DNA of 11,278 bases from positions 1 through 11,278 of the forward strand of contig JBQCHF010000035.1 of NCBI GenBank assembly GCA_051954955.1, given 5' to 3'. Each line of letters opens with the position of its first letter. Within the stretch, counting starts at the first letter, position 1. Below are positions 1-6,982 of the stretch, piece by piece. The DNA comes from JBQCHF01 sp051954955. GTDB lineage: Bacteria > Actinomycetota > Actinomycetes > Motilibacterales > Motilibacteraceae. The position numbers and the translations under genes are program-made. The notes below the pieces were generated by a model that worked only from the letters and a program-made list of their open reading frames with translations, did not search any database and was not told where the DNA came from.

Positions 1-1306
1 AGGCGCGGGAGAGGGCGTCAGGGTCGTCGAGCTCGATGCCGGTGCGGTAGTTCTTGGTCCAGGAGGAGATGCCGCGGACCTCGTCGTAGTCGGCGAGCTG
101 GTGCACCCACCGCTTCCCGACGAAGGGGACGTCGCAGACGATGCGCGGTGTGGCGAAGCCCGGCAGGTAGCCCATGATCGCGTGCTGTAGATGCTGGGCG
201 TGCTTGACCGAGACCCGCCAGTGCTCGCTGAACGGGATCATGTCGCACATGTAGAAGTAGTAGGGGAGCACGTTCGCCTCGCCCTGCAAGGCGAAACACA
301 GGTCGAGCAGGTCCGCCGGGGTGGCGTTCACGCCCTCCATCAGCACGCCCTGGTTGCGCACGTCGCGGACCCCCACCTCCAGCGCGGTGCGCGCCGCCCG
401 CGCCACCAGCGGGGTGACCGAGTTGGCGTGGTTGACGTGCGTGTGGATCGCCAGGTTCACCCCGCGCCGGGCGGCGGTGCGGGCCACCCGCTCCAGGCCC
501 TCGACGACGTCGGGCTGCAGCCAGTGCTGCGGCAGGCCCATCAGCGCCTTGGTGGCCAGCCGGACGTCGCGGACGGTGTCGATGTCGAGCAGGCGCATGA
601 GGAAGGACTCGAGGTTCCTCCAGGGCATGTTGGCCACGTCGCCACCGCTGACGACGACGTCGCGCACGCCGGGGGTGCGGCGCAGGTAGTCCAGCATCGC
701 GTCGGCGCGGTCCACCGGCTTGAGACTGAGCTTGAGCTTGTCGATGGTGGGCGTGGAGTTGCCGACCAGGTCCATCCGGGTGCAGTGCCCGCAGTACTGC
801 GGGCAGGTGCTCAGCATCTCCGCGAGCACCTTGGTCGGGTAGCGGTGGGTGAGCCCCTCGACCTTCCACATGTCGTGCTCGTGCAGGGAATCGCGGCTGG
901 CGTGCGGGTGGCTCGGCCAGTCCGACCGTCGGTCGGAGAACACCGGGAGCATGTACCGGCGCACCGGGTCGGCGTAGAGCGCCTCGGTCCAGCTCTCGCC
1001 CTCGCGCGGGCCGGCCGGGACCATCGTGTTGACCATCTGCGGCGGCACCAGCATCGACATGGTGGCCCGCTCGGCCTGGTCGCGCTCGAGGTCGGCGTAG
1101 AAGCGCTCCTCCACCAGGTCCCCGAGCACCTCGCGCAGCTGCTTGAGGTTCTTCACGCAGTGCGCGCGCTGCCACTGCGCGCTCTCCCACTGCTCGCGGG
1201 TGACCTCGCGCCAGCCCGGCAGCCTGGTCCAGTCCGGCTCGACCAGCTCGCGGCGCTGGTAGACGTAGGGCTGCTCCATCACCTGCTGCTCGGCGAGCTG
1301 GCTCAC
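1..1306 (-). CDS. kamA: Lysine 2,3-aminomutase, 3' end cut by window edge
   Basis: A radical SAM, PLP-dependent enzyme that converts L-lysine to L-beta-lysine, the first step of the pathway encoded next to it. From the GTG at 1306, 435 codons are visible and the stop lies off the left edge. AGGAGG at 1314-1319 sits 7 nt before the start. The SAM-cluster motif CPQYCGHC gives Cys168, Cys172 and Cys175, followed by Arg177, which matches the carboxylate-binding arginine of the clostridial enzyme. PYYFYMCD supplies Asp355 and CDVPFVGK supplies Asp392 and Lys398, matching the two lysine-binding aspartates and the PLP lysine. Retention of both aspartates argues for lysine rather than glutamate as substrate. 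Oddities: the N-terminus is about 43 residues longer than in Clostridium, the PGGGGK loop is replaced by VPFVGK, and the zinc-ligand cysteine of the NDC motif is Thr329. It is divergent from kdd. Confidence 0.93.
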   Translation of the reverse strand, partial: MSQLAEQQVMEQPYVYQRRELVEPDWTRLPGWREVTREQWESAQWQRAHCVKNLKQLREVLGDLVEERFYADLERDQAERATMSMLVPPQMVNTMVPAGPREGESWTEALYADPVRRYMLPVFSDRRSDWPSHPHASRDSLHEHDMWKVEGLTHRYPTKVLAEMLSTCPQYCGHCTRMDLVGNSTPTIDKLKLSLKPVDRADAMLDYLRRTPGVRDVVVSGGDVANMPWRNLESFLMRLLDIDTVRDVRLATKALMGLPQHWLQPDVVEGLERVARTAARRGVNLAIHTHVNHANSVTPLVARAARTALEVGVRDVRNQGVLMEGVNATPADLLDLCFALQGEANVLPYYFYMCDMIPFSEHWRVSVKHAQHLQHAIMGYLPGFATPRIVCDVPFVGKRWVHQLADYDEVRGISSWTKNYRTGIELDDPDALSRA

Positions 1307-1421
1307 GGCGGGTCCTCCTGGCGGTGGGCGTCGACGGTCACGCTACCGGCAATCCTGCGGTGGCTCCAGCATCACGCCGTAGGATCTGCGGCTCGAAGGC
1401 TTCTCTACGGAAGGACCGGCC
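1307..1421. promoter_or_regulatory. Divergent kamA/kdd promoter region
   Basis: The 115 bp between the two divergent starts must hold both promoters if each gene is transcribed from here. An imperfect inverted repeat lies in the middle: ATCCTGCGG at 1352-1360 and CCGTAGGAT at 1377-1385, 8 of 9 positions matching, 16 nt apart. TAGGAT at 1380-1385 is a possible -10 box for kdd, and TAGCGT on the minus strand (1341-1346) is a possible -10 for kamA. Neither has a convincing -35 box. The dyad could be an operator shared by both genes, but this is inference from symmetry and position. Confidence 0.4.
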
Positions 1422-2495
1422 GTGACGACGGAGACCGCGAGCACCGCTGCCAGCACCGCCTCCTCGCCGGTCGGCCTGCACCGGGTGCTCGAGCCAGCCG
1501 GCGCCCTGCCGCAGGCGGCCGTCCGGCTCGACGACCGCCCGGAGCTGTGGCCCGACGAGGTCCGCGTGCGGGTCGAGCGGCTCAACCTCGACGCCGCCTC
1601 GTTCCGCCAGCTGTCGGACAAGCACGGCGGCGACGGCGCGGCGGTGCGCGACGAGGTGCTCTCGATCGTCCGGGACCGGGGCAAGATGCAGAACCCGGTC
1701 ACCGGCTCGGGCGGCATGCTGGTCGGCGTCGTCGACGAGGTCGGCCCGGAGTCACCGCTCGGCCTGTCGGTCGGCGACCGCGTCGCCACCCTGGTCTCGC
1801 TCACGCTCACCCCGCTGCGGATCACCGACGGGCTGGCCGGGTGGGACGGGCGCAGCGAGCAGGTTCCCGCGCAGGGGCACGCGATCCTCTTCGGCCGCTC
1901 GATCGCGGCGGTGATCCCGGACGACCTGCCGGCCGAGCTGTCGATGGCCGTCATGGACGTGTGCGGCGCTCCCGCGCTGACCGCCCGGGTGGTGCGCTCC
2001 TACGTCGAGGGCGGCCGGGCCCCGGTCGTCGCGGTGGTCGGGGGAGCGGGCAAGTCCGGCTCGCTGTCGCTGTCCGCGGCCCGGGACGCCGGCGCGGGCC
2101 GGACGATCGGCGTCGTGCCGGTGGAGCGCGAGCGCGCGCTGCTGGAGGGTGCCGGCCTGGCCGACGCCGTGGCGCTGGCCGACGCCCGCGACCCGGTGGC
2201 GCTGGCCGGGGCGGTGCAGGCCGCCGGCGGCCCGGCCGACGTCACCGTCGTCTGCGTCGACGTCCCCGGCTGCGAGCACGGCGCGATCCTGACCACCCGC
2301 GACGGCGGCACCGTCATCTTCTTCTCGATGGCGACCTCGTTCTCCGCCGCCGCACTGGGCGCCGAGGGCCTGGCGGCCGACGTCACCATGCTCGTCGGCA
2401 ACGGCTACGTCCCCGGCCACGCCGCCTACGCGATGGACCTGCTGCGCCGCGACCCCGCCGTCCGCGGGCTGTTCGAGGCACGCCTGGCCGACTGA
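1422..2495 (+). CDS. kdd: L-erythro-3,5-diaminohexanoate dehydrogenase
   Basis: An NAD(P)-dependent amino-acid dehydrogenase that oxidatively deaminates 3,5-diaminohexanoate to 5-amino-3-oxohexanoate, the third step of lysine breakdown through beta-lysine. It has 357 residues, close to the roughly 346 of the characterised Fusobacterium enzyme. The start is GTG at 1422, with GGAAGGA at 1409-1415 as ribosome site. The first 16 residues are a Ser/Thr/Ala-rich tail before the family sequence begins near GLHRVLEP. The N-terminal half contains KMQNPVTGSGGMLVG, typical of the family. A nucleotide-binding beta-alpha segment follows, with the glycine-rich GGAGKSG at residues 207-213 after a hydrophobic VVAVV strand. 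It is placed between kamA and the kamDE-kal operon, and this context is a large part of the functional call. A long stem-loop begins immediately after the stop. Confidence 0.9.
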   Translation: MTTETASTAASTASSPVGLHRVLEPAGALPQAAVRLDDRPELWPDEVRVRVERLNLDAASFRQLSDKHGGDGAAVRDEVLSIVRDRGKMQNPVTGSGGMLVGVVDEVGPESPLGLSVGDRVATLVSLTLTPLRITDGLAGWDGRSEQVPAQGHAILFGRSIAAVIPDDLPAELSMAVMDVCGAPALTARVVRSYVEGGRAPVVAVVGGAGKSGSLSLSAARDAGAGRTIGVVPVERERALLEGAGLADAVALADARDPVALAGAVQAAGGPADVTVVCVDVPGCEHGAILTTRDGGTVIFFSMATSFSAAALGAEGLAADVTMLVGNGYVPGHAAYAMDLLRRDPAVRGLFEARLAD

Positions 2496-2553
2496 CCGGT
2501 GATCGTGAAGGGCTGGGGTCGGTTCCGCGCCATCAGCTCTTCACGATCACCGG
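2496..2553. terminator. Long stem-loop directly after kdd
   Basis: A perfect 15-bp inverted repeat, CCGGTGATCGTGAAG (2496-2510) and CTTCACGATCACCGG (2539-2553), begins on the base after the kdd stop codon. Pairing can continue inward for six more positions (2511-2516 with 2533-2538), two of them G-U, leaving a 16-nt loop. No T-run follows, so this is not a textbook intrinsic terminator. It may still end or stabilise the kdd transcript, as many actinobacterial terminators lack a U-tract. It could also be a copy of a dispersed palindromic repeat. Confidence 0.6.
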
Positions 2554-2604
2554 GAGGGGCGGGCCGCCGGGCATCCGGAGACGGCGCCCGGCAGGATGGC
2601 CTGT

Positions 2605-4200
2605 GTGACCACAACGCTCCTGCGCAACGGCGAGGTGCACTCGCCGGCCGACCCGTTCGCCACCGCCGTGCTCGTGGACGGCGGCGCCGTCGCCTGGGTG
2701 GGCTCGGAGGGCGCGGCCGAGGCGCACGCCGACGGCGTCGACGAGGTCGTCGACCTGGCCGGCGCCCTGGTCACCCCCGCCTTCGTCGACGCCCACGTGC
2801 ATGCCACGGCCACCGGGCTGGCCCTGACCGGGCTGGACCTGAGCGGCACGGGGAGCCTGGCCGAGTGCCTGGCCGCGGTGGAGCGGCACGGCCGCGCCGT
2901 GCGTGGGGGAGCGGTGCTCGGGCACGGGTGGGACGAAACCCGCTGGCCGGAGGGCCGTCCGCCCACCCGCGAGGAGCTGGACCGCGCCTCCTACGGCGGC
3001 GTCGTCTACCTGACCCGCATCGACGTCCACAGCGCGGTCGTCTCCAGCGCGCTGCTGGCCGCCGCGCCCGGCGTGCGCGCCGAGGTCGGTTACGCCGACA
3101 GCGGCCACCTCACCCGCGACGCCCACCACGCGGCCCGCCGGGTCGCCCTGGACGCGCTCACCGATGCCCAGCGCCGGGAGGCGCAGCGGGCCACCCGGAC
3201 CCGCGCCGCCGAGCTGGGCATCGGGCTGCTGCACGAGATGGCCGGCCCGCAGGTGTCCAGCGCGGCGGACCTCGCGCTGCTGCTGGAGCTGGCCACCGTC
3301 GAGCCGGGCCCCGACGTCGTCGGCTACTGGGGCGAGGTCGGGGGAGTGGAACGGGCCCGCGAGCTGGGGGCGCTGGGCGCTGCCGGCGACCTCTTCGTCG
3401 ACGGCGCGATCGGCAGCCGCACCGCCGCACTCCGCGCGGTCTACGCCGACGCCGACACCAGCGGCCACCGCTACCTCACCGCGGCCCAGGTGCGCGACCA
3501 CGTCGTGGCTTGCACCCGCGCCGGGCTGCAGGCCGGCTTCCACGCCATCGGCGACGCCGCGATGGACGCCGTCGTGGCCGGACTGCGCGAGGCGCTCGCC
3601 GAGGTCGGCCCGGCCGCTATGCTCGCCCGCCGGCACCGGGTGGAGCACGCTGAGATGCTCGACGCCGACCACCTCGCCGGCTTCGTCGAGACCGGCGCCG
3701 TCGCCAGCGTGCAGCCGGTGTTCGACGCGCTGTGGGGCGGCGAGGACGGCATGTACGCCCAGCGGTTGGGGGTGGAGCGGGCGATGACGCTCAACCCGTT
3801 CGCGGCGCTGGCCGCCGCCGGGGTGCCGCTCGCCTTCGGCTCCGACGCCCCGGTCACCCCGCTCGGCCCGTGGGAGGCCGTGCGCGCCGCCGCCTTCCAC
3901 CACGACCCGGCCCAGCGCCTCAGCGCCCGGGCCGCCTTCGCCGCCCACACCCGCGGCGGTTGGCGGGCCGTCGGCCGCGACGACGCCGGTGTGCTGGTGC
4001 CCGGCGCGCCCGCCTCCTACACGGTGTGGGAGGTGGGCGAGCTGGTCGTTCAGGCCCCCGACGACCGCATCCAGGCCTGGTCCACCGACCCGCGTTCCGG
4101 GACGCCCGGGCTGCCCGACCTGACCCCCGGCGTCGAGGCGCCGCGCTGCCTGCGCACGGTGGTGCACGGGCAGACGGTCTTCGACGCCGGCGTGCTGTAG
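2605..4200 (+). CDS. YtcJ-type amidohydrolase (amidohydrolase family 3), substrate unknown
   Basis: A metal-dependent hydrolase of the Amidohydro_3/YtcJ group, which includes N-substituted formamide deformylases; the substrate cannot be told from sequence. With the GTG at 2605 it has 531 residues. AGGA at 2593-2596 is 8 nt from this GTG. The ATG at 2596 has no well-placed ribosome site, so the later start is preferred. Family marks, numbered from GTG: DAHVH (His64, His66), GDLFVDGAIGSRT (261-273), FHAIGDAA (His313), RVEHAE (His348) and GSDAPV (Asp414), covering the expected histidine and aspartate metal ligands. Asp262 falls near where I would expect a lysine in some relatives; I am unsure how common this is. 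No signal peptide or membrane segment is seen, so it is probably cytoplasmic. It lies in the same direction between kdd and kamD but is separated from both by dyads and gaps, so co-transcription is uncertain. Confidence 0.85.
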   Translation: MTTTLLRNGEVHSPADPFATAVLVDGGAVAWVGSEGAAEAHADGVDEVVDLAGALVTPAFVDAHVHATATGLALTGLDLSGTGSLAECLAAVERHGRAVRGGAVLGHGWDETRWPEGRPPTREELDRASYGGVVYLTRIDVHSAVVSSALLAAAPGVRAEVGYADSGHLTRDAHHAARRVALDALTDAQRREAQRATRTRAAELGIGLLHEMAGPQVSSAADLALLLELATVEPGPDVVGYWGEVGGVERARELGALGAAGDLFVDGAIGSRTAALRAVYADADTSGHRYLTAAQVRDHVVACTRAGLQAGFHAIGDAAMDAVVAGLREALAEVGPAAMLARRHRVEHAEMLDADHLAGFVETGAVASVQPVFDALWGGEDGMYAQRLGVERAMTLNPFAALAAAGVPLAFGSDAPVTPLGPWEAVRAAAFHHDPAQRLSARAAFAAHTRGGWRAVGRDDAGVLVPGAPASYTVWEVGELVVQAPDDRIQAWSTDPRSGTPGLPDLTPGVEAPRCLRTVVHGQTVFDAGVL

Positions 4201-4264
4201 GCGAGGTCGGCGCGGATCCGGGACCGATCCGGCGTTGGCGAGCATCCGCTGACCGCCCCAAGTA

Positions 4265-4300
4265 GTCGCTCTGCGCCGTGAATTCACGGCGGGAAGCGAC
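4265..4300. promoter_or_regulatory. Perfect 18-bp palindrome with outer arms
   Basis: CGCCGTGAATTCACGGCG at 4274-4291 is a perfect palindrome with no loop. It is flanked by further complementary arms GTCGCT (4265-4270) and AGCGAC (4295-4300) across 3-base mismatches. A loopless perfect palindrome suits a dimeric DNA-binding protein better than an RNA hairpin. It lies about 210 bp before the kamD start. It may be an operator for a regulator of the lysine operon, or it may belong to the end of the amidohydrolase unit. Confidence 0.5.
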
Positions 4301-4327
4301 CAATGGTCACCTTAACGTGATCGTTGG
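4300..4327. promoter_or_regulatory. Second operator-like dyad
   Basis: Arms CCAATGGTCAC (4300-4310) and GTGATCGTTGG (4317-4327) match as an inverted repeat at 9 of 11 positions around the 6-nt centre CTTAAC. It abuts the palindrome at 4265-4300. The local composition is more AT-rich than its surroundings, as is common at promoters. The binding protein is unknown. Confidence 0.45.
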
Positions 4328-4465
4328 CAAGAGGGACGCTGGGCGGGAGGAATTGCGGGCTCGCACTGTGCCTGGCGCAGAAGTTCCGGCGGCAGTGGGC
4401 AGCAGCGGCTGGTCCTCCCGTCGCAGGGCCTGGCATGCTGGGCACGGACCGCGACGGCGCGGGCC

Positions 4466-4485
4466 CCCGGCGCGGCTGCGCCGGG
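4466..4485 (+). promoter_or_regulatory. Leader hairpin just before the kamD ribosome site
   Basis: CCCGGCGC (4466-4473) and GCGCCGGG (4478-4485) form a perfect 8-bp, all-GC stem with a GGCT loop. It ends 11 nt before the GAGGAG ribosome site at 4497-4502. In the transcript it could act as an attenuator or influence access to the ribosome site. In DNA this GC-rich, such stems also arise by chance. Confidence 0.35.
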
Positions 4486-4508
4486 ACGTGCGGCACGAGG
4501 AGCGAGGC

Positions 4509-6152
4509 GTGGCGACCCCACCTGCAGCGCGCAAGCCCGCGACGGGCCGTCGGCGCGCTGCCACGAGCGAGCCCATGGGGCACAAGGCCGCGGCGCTGCT
4601 CGACCTGGACCCGGTCACCGTGCGCAAGGCCCGCACGCTGGCCCGCCGCGCCGCCGCACCCGTGGTCAAGCTCGCCACCTCGCACACCACCGTCTCGGTG
4701 GAGCGGGCCGTGCTGCGGATGGCCGGCCTCGCCGGCGCCGACGCCGAGCGCATCCCCTGGGTCAACCACCTCGTCGATGCCGTCCGCGCCGACGTCGGCC
4801 TCGAGCACGGCGTGGCCTTGCCGGTGTGGGACGCGCTGGCCCGCGGCGCCGCCGGCGACCTGCTCGAGCTGGCGCAGAAGTCCGCCGCCGGCGGCGCCTC
4901 CTTCCGGATCCCCGAGGGCAAGGACGCCGACCGCGCCCGACGCCTCTCACGACGGGCTGTAGGAGCGGGCGTCACACGGATCGACCAGCGCCGCACCGAG
5001 CGGGACCGCCTGATCAAGCGGGTCGGCGACGCCCCCCGCACGCCCTGGATCTACCTCATCGTCGCCACCGGCGACATCTACGAGGACATCCCGCAGGCCC
5101 AGGCCGCCGCCCGCGAGGGCGCCGACGTCATCGCGGTCATCCGCTCCACGGGCCAGTCGCTGCTGGACTACGTGCCCGAGGGCGCCACCCGCGAGGGCTA
5201 CGCGGGAACCTATGCCACCCAAGAGAACTTCCGTCTCATGCGCAGCGCGCTGGACGACGTCAGCCGCGAGCTCGGCCGCTACGTGCGGCTGACCAACTAC
5301 GCCTCGGGCCTGTGCATGCCCGAGATCGCCACCCTGGCCGGCCTCGAGCGGCTGGACATGATGCTCAACGACTCGATGTACGGGATCCTCTTCCGGGACA
5401 TCAACCCGGTGCGCACCTTCGTGGACCAGCGGTTCAGCCGCCAGGTGCACGCGCGCGCCGGCATCGTCATCAACACCGGCGAGGACAACTACCTCACCAC
5501 CGCCGACGCCGTCGAGGCCGCGCACACGGTCACGGTCAGCCAGCTGGTGAACGAGGCCTTCGCCAAGGAGGCCGGGCTGGAGGACTGGCAGCTCGGTCTG
5601 GGCCACGCCTTCGAGATCAACCCGGACCTGCCCAACTCGTTCCGGCTCGAGCTGGCCCACGCCATGCTCGCCCGCGGCCTCTTCCCGGACGCGCCGCTCA
5701 AGTGGATGCCGCCCACCAAGCACATGACCGGCGACGTCTTCCGCGGGTACCTGCTCGACGGCTTCTTCAACCTGGTCGGAGCCCTGACCGGGCAAGGGAT
5801 CCTGCTGGTCGGGATGATGACCGAGGCCGTGGTCACCCCGTGGCTCTCGGACCGCGACCTGGCCCTGCAGAACGTGCGCTACGTCCTCAACGCGGTGGGC
5901 GACCTGCACGAGGACTTCCGCCCGGCGCCGGACGGGTTCGTCGCCACCCGCGCCCGCCAGGTGCTGGGGGAGGCGGTGGACCTGCTGGAGAAGGTCGTCG
6001 ACGACGGCCTGCTCAACGCCATCGCGGACGGCACCTTCGGGTTGATGAAGCGCCCGGCCGACGCCGGCAAGGGCCTGGACGGGGTGGCCCGACATGCGCC
6101 CGGCTACTACAACCCGGCTGTCGAGATCCTCGAGGAGGGGACCGCCCGATGA
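4509..6152 (+). CDS. kamD: Lysine 5,6-aminomutase alpha subunit
   Basis: The large subunit of the adenosylcobalamin- and PLP-dependent mutase that moves the terminal amino group of beta-lysine (or D-lysine) to the next carbon, giving 3,5-diaminohexanoate from beta-lysine. The chosen start is GTG at 4509, with GAGGAG at 4497-4502; it gives 547 residues, against about 516 in Clostridium sticklandii. A later ATG at 4575 lacks a clear ribosome site. The core is highly recognisable: HTTVSVERAVLRMAG, ATGDIYEDI (about 186-194), RSTGQSLLDYVP (212-223), GTYATQENFRLMR, LCMPEIA, YGILFRDIN, INTGEDNYLTTADA, WMPPTKHMTGD and a C-terminal GKGLDGV...YYNP. Arg212 and Ser217 line up with residues I recall as PLP or substrate contacts (Arg184, Ser189) in the clostridial alpha subunit. 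The N-terminal 25 residues before MGHKAA are a basic, low-complexity tail. The stop overlaps the kamE start by 4 bases (ATGA), implying coupled translation of the two subunits. Confidence 0.95.
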   Translation: MATPPAARKPATGRRRAATSEPMGHKAAALLDLDPVTVRKARTLARRAAAPVVKLATSHTTVSVERAVLRMAGLAGADAERIPWVNHLVDAVRADVGLEHGVALPVWDALARGAAGDLLELAQKSAAGGASFRIPEGKDADRARRLSRRAVGAGVTRIDQRRTERDRLIKRVGDAPRTPWIYLIVATGDIYEDIPQAQAAAREGADVIAVIRSTGQSLLDYVPEGATREGYAGTYATQENFRLMRSALDDVSRELGRYVRLTNYASGLCMPEIATLAGLERLDMMLNDSMYGILFRDINPVRTFVDQRFSRQVHARAGIVINTGEDNYLTTADAVEAAHTVTVSQLVNEAFAKEAGLEDWQLGLGHAFEINPDLPNSFRLELAHAMLARGLFPDAPLKWMPPTKHMTGDVFRGYLLDGFFNLVGALTGQGILLVGMMTEAVVTPWLSDRDLALQNVRYVLNAVGDLHEDFRPAPDGFVATRARQVLGEAVDLLEKVVDDGLLNAIADGTFGLMKRPADAGKGLDGVARHAPGYYNPAVEILEEGTAR

Positions 6153-6982
6153 GCGAGGCGCAGAGCGCGTTCCACCCCGGGCCGCACTCGGCGGACCCCG
6201 GCGAGCATCGGATCGTCCGCCCCTACGGCGACACCACGGGCGACGGCATGGTCCAGCTGTCGTTCACCCTCCCGCTGGCACACGACAAGCGTGCCGAGGG
6301 CGCGGCGCTGCAGCTGGCCCGGAAGATGGGCATGGAGCCGGCCATGGTGGTCCACGCCAAGGCGATGGGACCGCACTTCACGTTCTTCGTGGTCTACGGA
6401 TCGGTGCGCCACCTGGTGGACACCAGCAAGGTGCACGTCGTCGAGCGCGAGTACCCGCTGCTGTCGGCCAAGGACGTCAACGCCGCCATCAAGTCCCGGC
6501 TGCGGCGCAAGCTCGTCGTCGTCGGCGCCTGCATCGGCACCGACGCGCACACCGTGGGCATCGACGCCATCCTCAACATCAAGGGGTTCGCGGGGGAGAA
6601 GGGCCTGGAGTACTACCGCGAGATCAAGGTGGTGAACCTCGGCGCCCAGGTGCCCGTGCCCGAGCTGGTCGCCCGCTCCCGCGCGGAGAAGGCCGACGCC
6701 GTCCTGGTCTCCCAAGTGGTCACCCAGAAGGATGCCCACGTCCACAACACCACCGAGATGACCGCGGCGTTCCGCGAGGCCTACCCGGCCGGCAAGCGGC
6801 CGCTGCTCGTCGTCGGCGGCCCGCGTTTCGACGAGACGGCCACCGAGGCCCTCGGCGTGGACCGGATCTTCGGCAAGGGCACCACGCCCGGCGAGGTGGC
6901 CAGCTATCTCGTGCACGCCCTGATCCCGCCCCGCGGCGCCAAGGCCGCAGCCGAAGGACCCGAGCGCAGGAGGAGCGCGTGA
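6149..6982 (+). CDS. kamE: Lysine 5,6-aminomutase beta subunit (B12-binding)
   Basis: The cobalamin-binding subunit of lysine 5,6-aminomutase, partner of KamD. It has 277 residues from the ATG at 6149, preceded by GAGGAGGGG at 6132-6140. Residues up to about 120 form the N-terminal dimerisation-type domain (VQLSFTLPLAHDKRAEGAA). A Rossmann-like B12 domain follows. GTDAHTVG at 130-137 is the DxHxxG motif, and His134 should be the lower cobalt ligand. Lys145 in ILNIKG lies 11 residues later, the same spacing as His133 and Lys144 in the Clostridium sticklandii enzyme, where that lysine forms the Schiff base with PLP. VSQVVTQKDAHVHN and LLVVGGPR are further family blocks. The last 20 residues are a charged tail (KAAAEGPERRRSA). 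Its stop overlaps the kal start by 4 bases (GTGA). Confidence 0.95.
   Translation: MSEAQSAFHPGPHSADPGEHRIVRPYGDTTGDGMVQLSFTLPLAHDKRAEGAALQLARKMGMEPAMVVHAKAMGPHFTFFVVYGSVRHLVDTSKVHVVEREYPLLSAKDVNAAIKSRLRRKLVVVGACIGTDAHTVGIDAILNIKGFAGEKGLEYYREIKVVNLGAQVPVPELVARSRAEKADAVLVSQVVTQKDAHVHNTTEMTAAFREAYPAGKRPLLVVGGPRFDETATEALGVDRIFGKGTTPGEVASYLVHALIPPRGAKAAAEGPERRRSA

Larger units (their letters stand above)
4201..4508. other. 308-bp non-coding leader of the kamDE-kal operon
   Basis: No gene with a plausible ribosome site was found between the amidohydrolase stop and the kamD start. The stretch holds two adjacent palindromes (4265-4300 and 4300-4327) and a GC-rich hairpin just before the kamD ribosome site (4466-4485). 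No convincing -35/-10 pair was recognised. The stretch is open in the kamD frame back to a GTG at 4278. That 77-residue extension is arginine- and glycine-rich, unlike KamD, and has no ribosome site, so it is treated as untranslated. Confidence 0.6.

Noticed and set aside
2596..2604. ATG at 2596 as amidohydrolase start
   Set aside because: The nearest GGAG is 15 nt away, while AGGA at 2593-2596 is well placed for the GTG at 2605. It adds only three residues and remains possible.
191..2608. Very long plus-strand open frame across kamA and kdd
   Set aside because: It lies antisense to kamA and out of frame with kdd. Its translation is rich in Arg, Gly, His and Val with no family motif, as expected for a shadow frame in high-GC DNA.
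2533..4287. Long minus-strand open frame opposite the amidohydrolase
   Set aside because: The plus strand carries a complete enzyme with all metal-binding motifs. The antisense translation is low-complexity and has no recognisable domain.
4289..4410. Possible cobalamin riboswitch before kamD
   Set aside because: There is a GGGAAGC near 4291 and a GCACTGT near 4363, faintly like riboswitch blocks. The order, the intact GCCACTG box and the remaining conserved elements are missing. A covariance-model search would settle it.
4278..4508. N-terminal extension of kamD to the GTG at 4278
   Set aside because: No ribosome site precedes it, it would start inside a perfect palindrome, and its sequence is unlike KamD proteins. 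The GTG at 4509 has GAGGAG at a proper distance.
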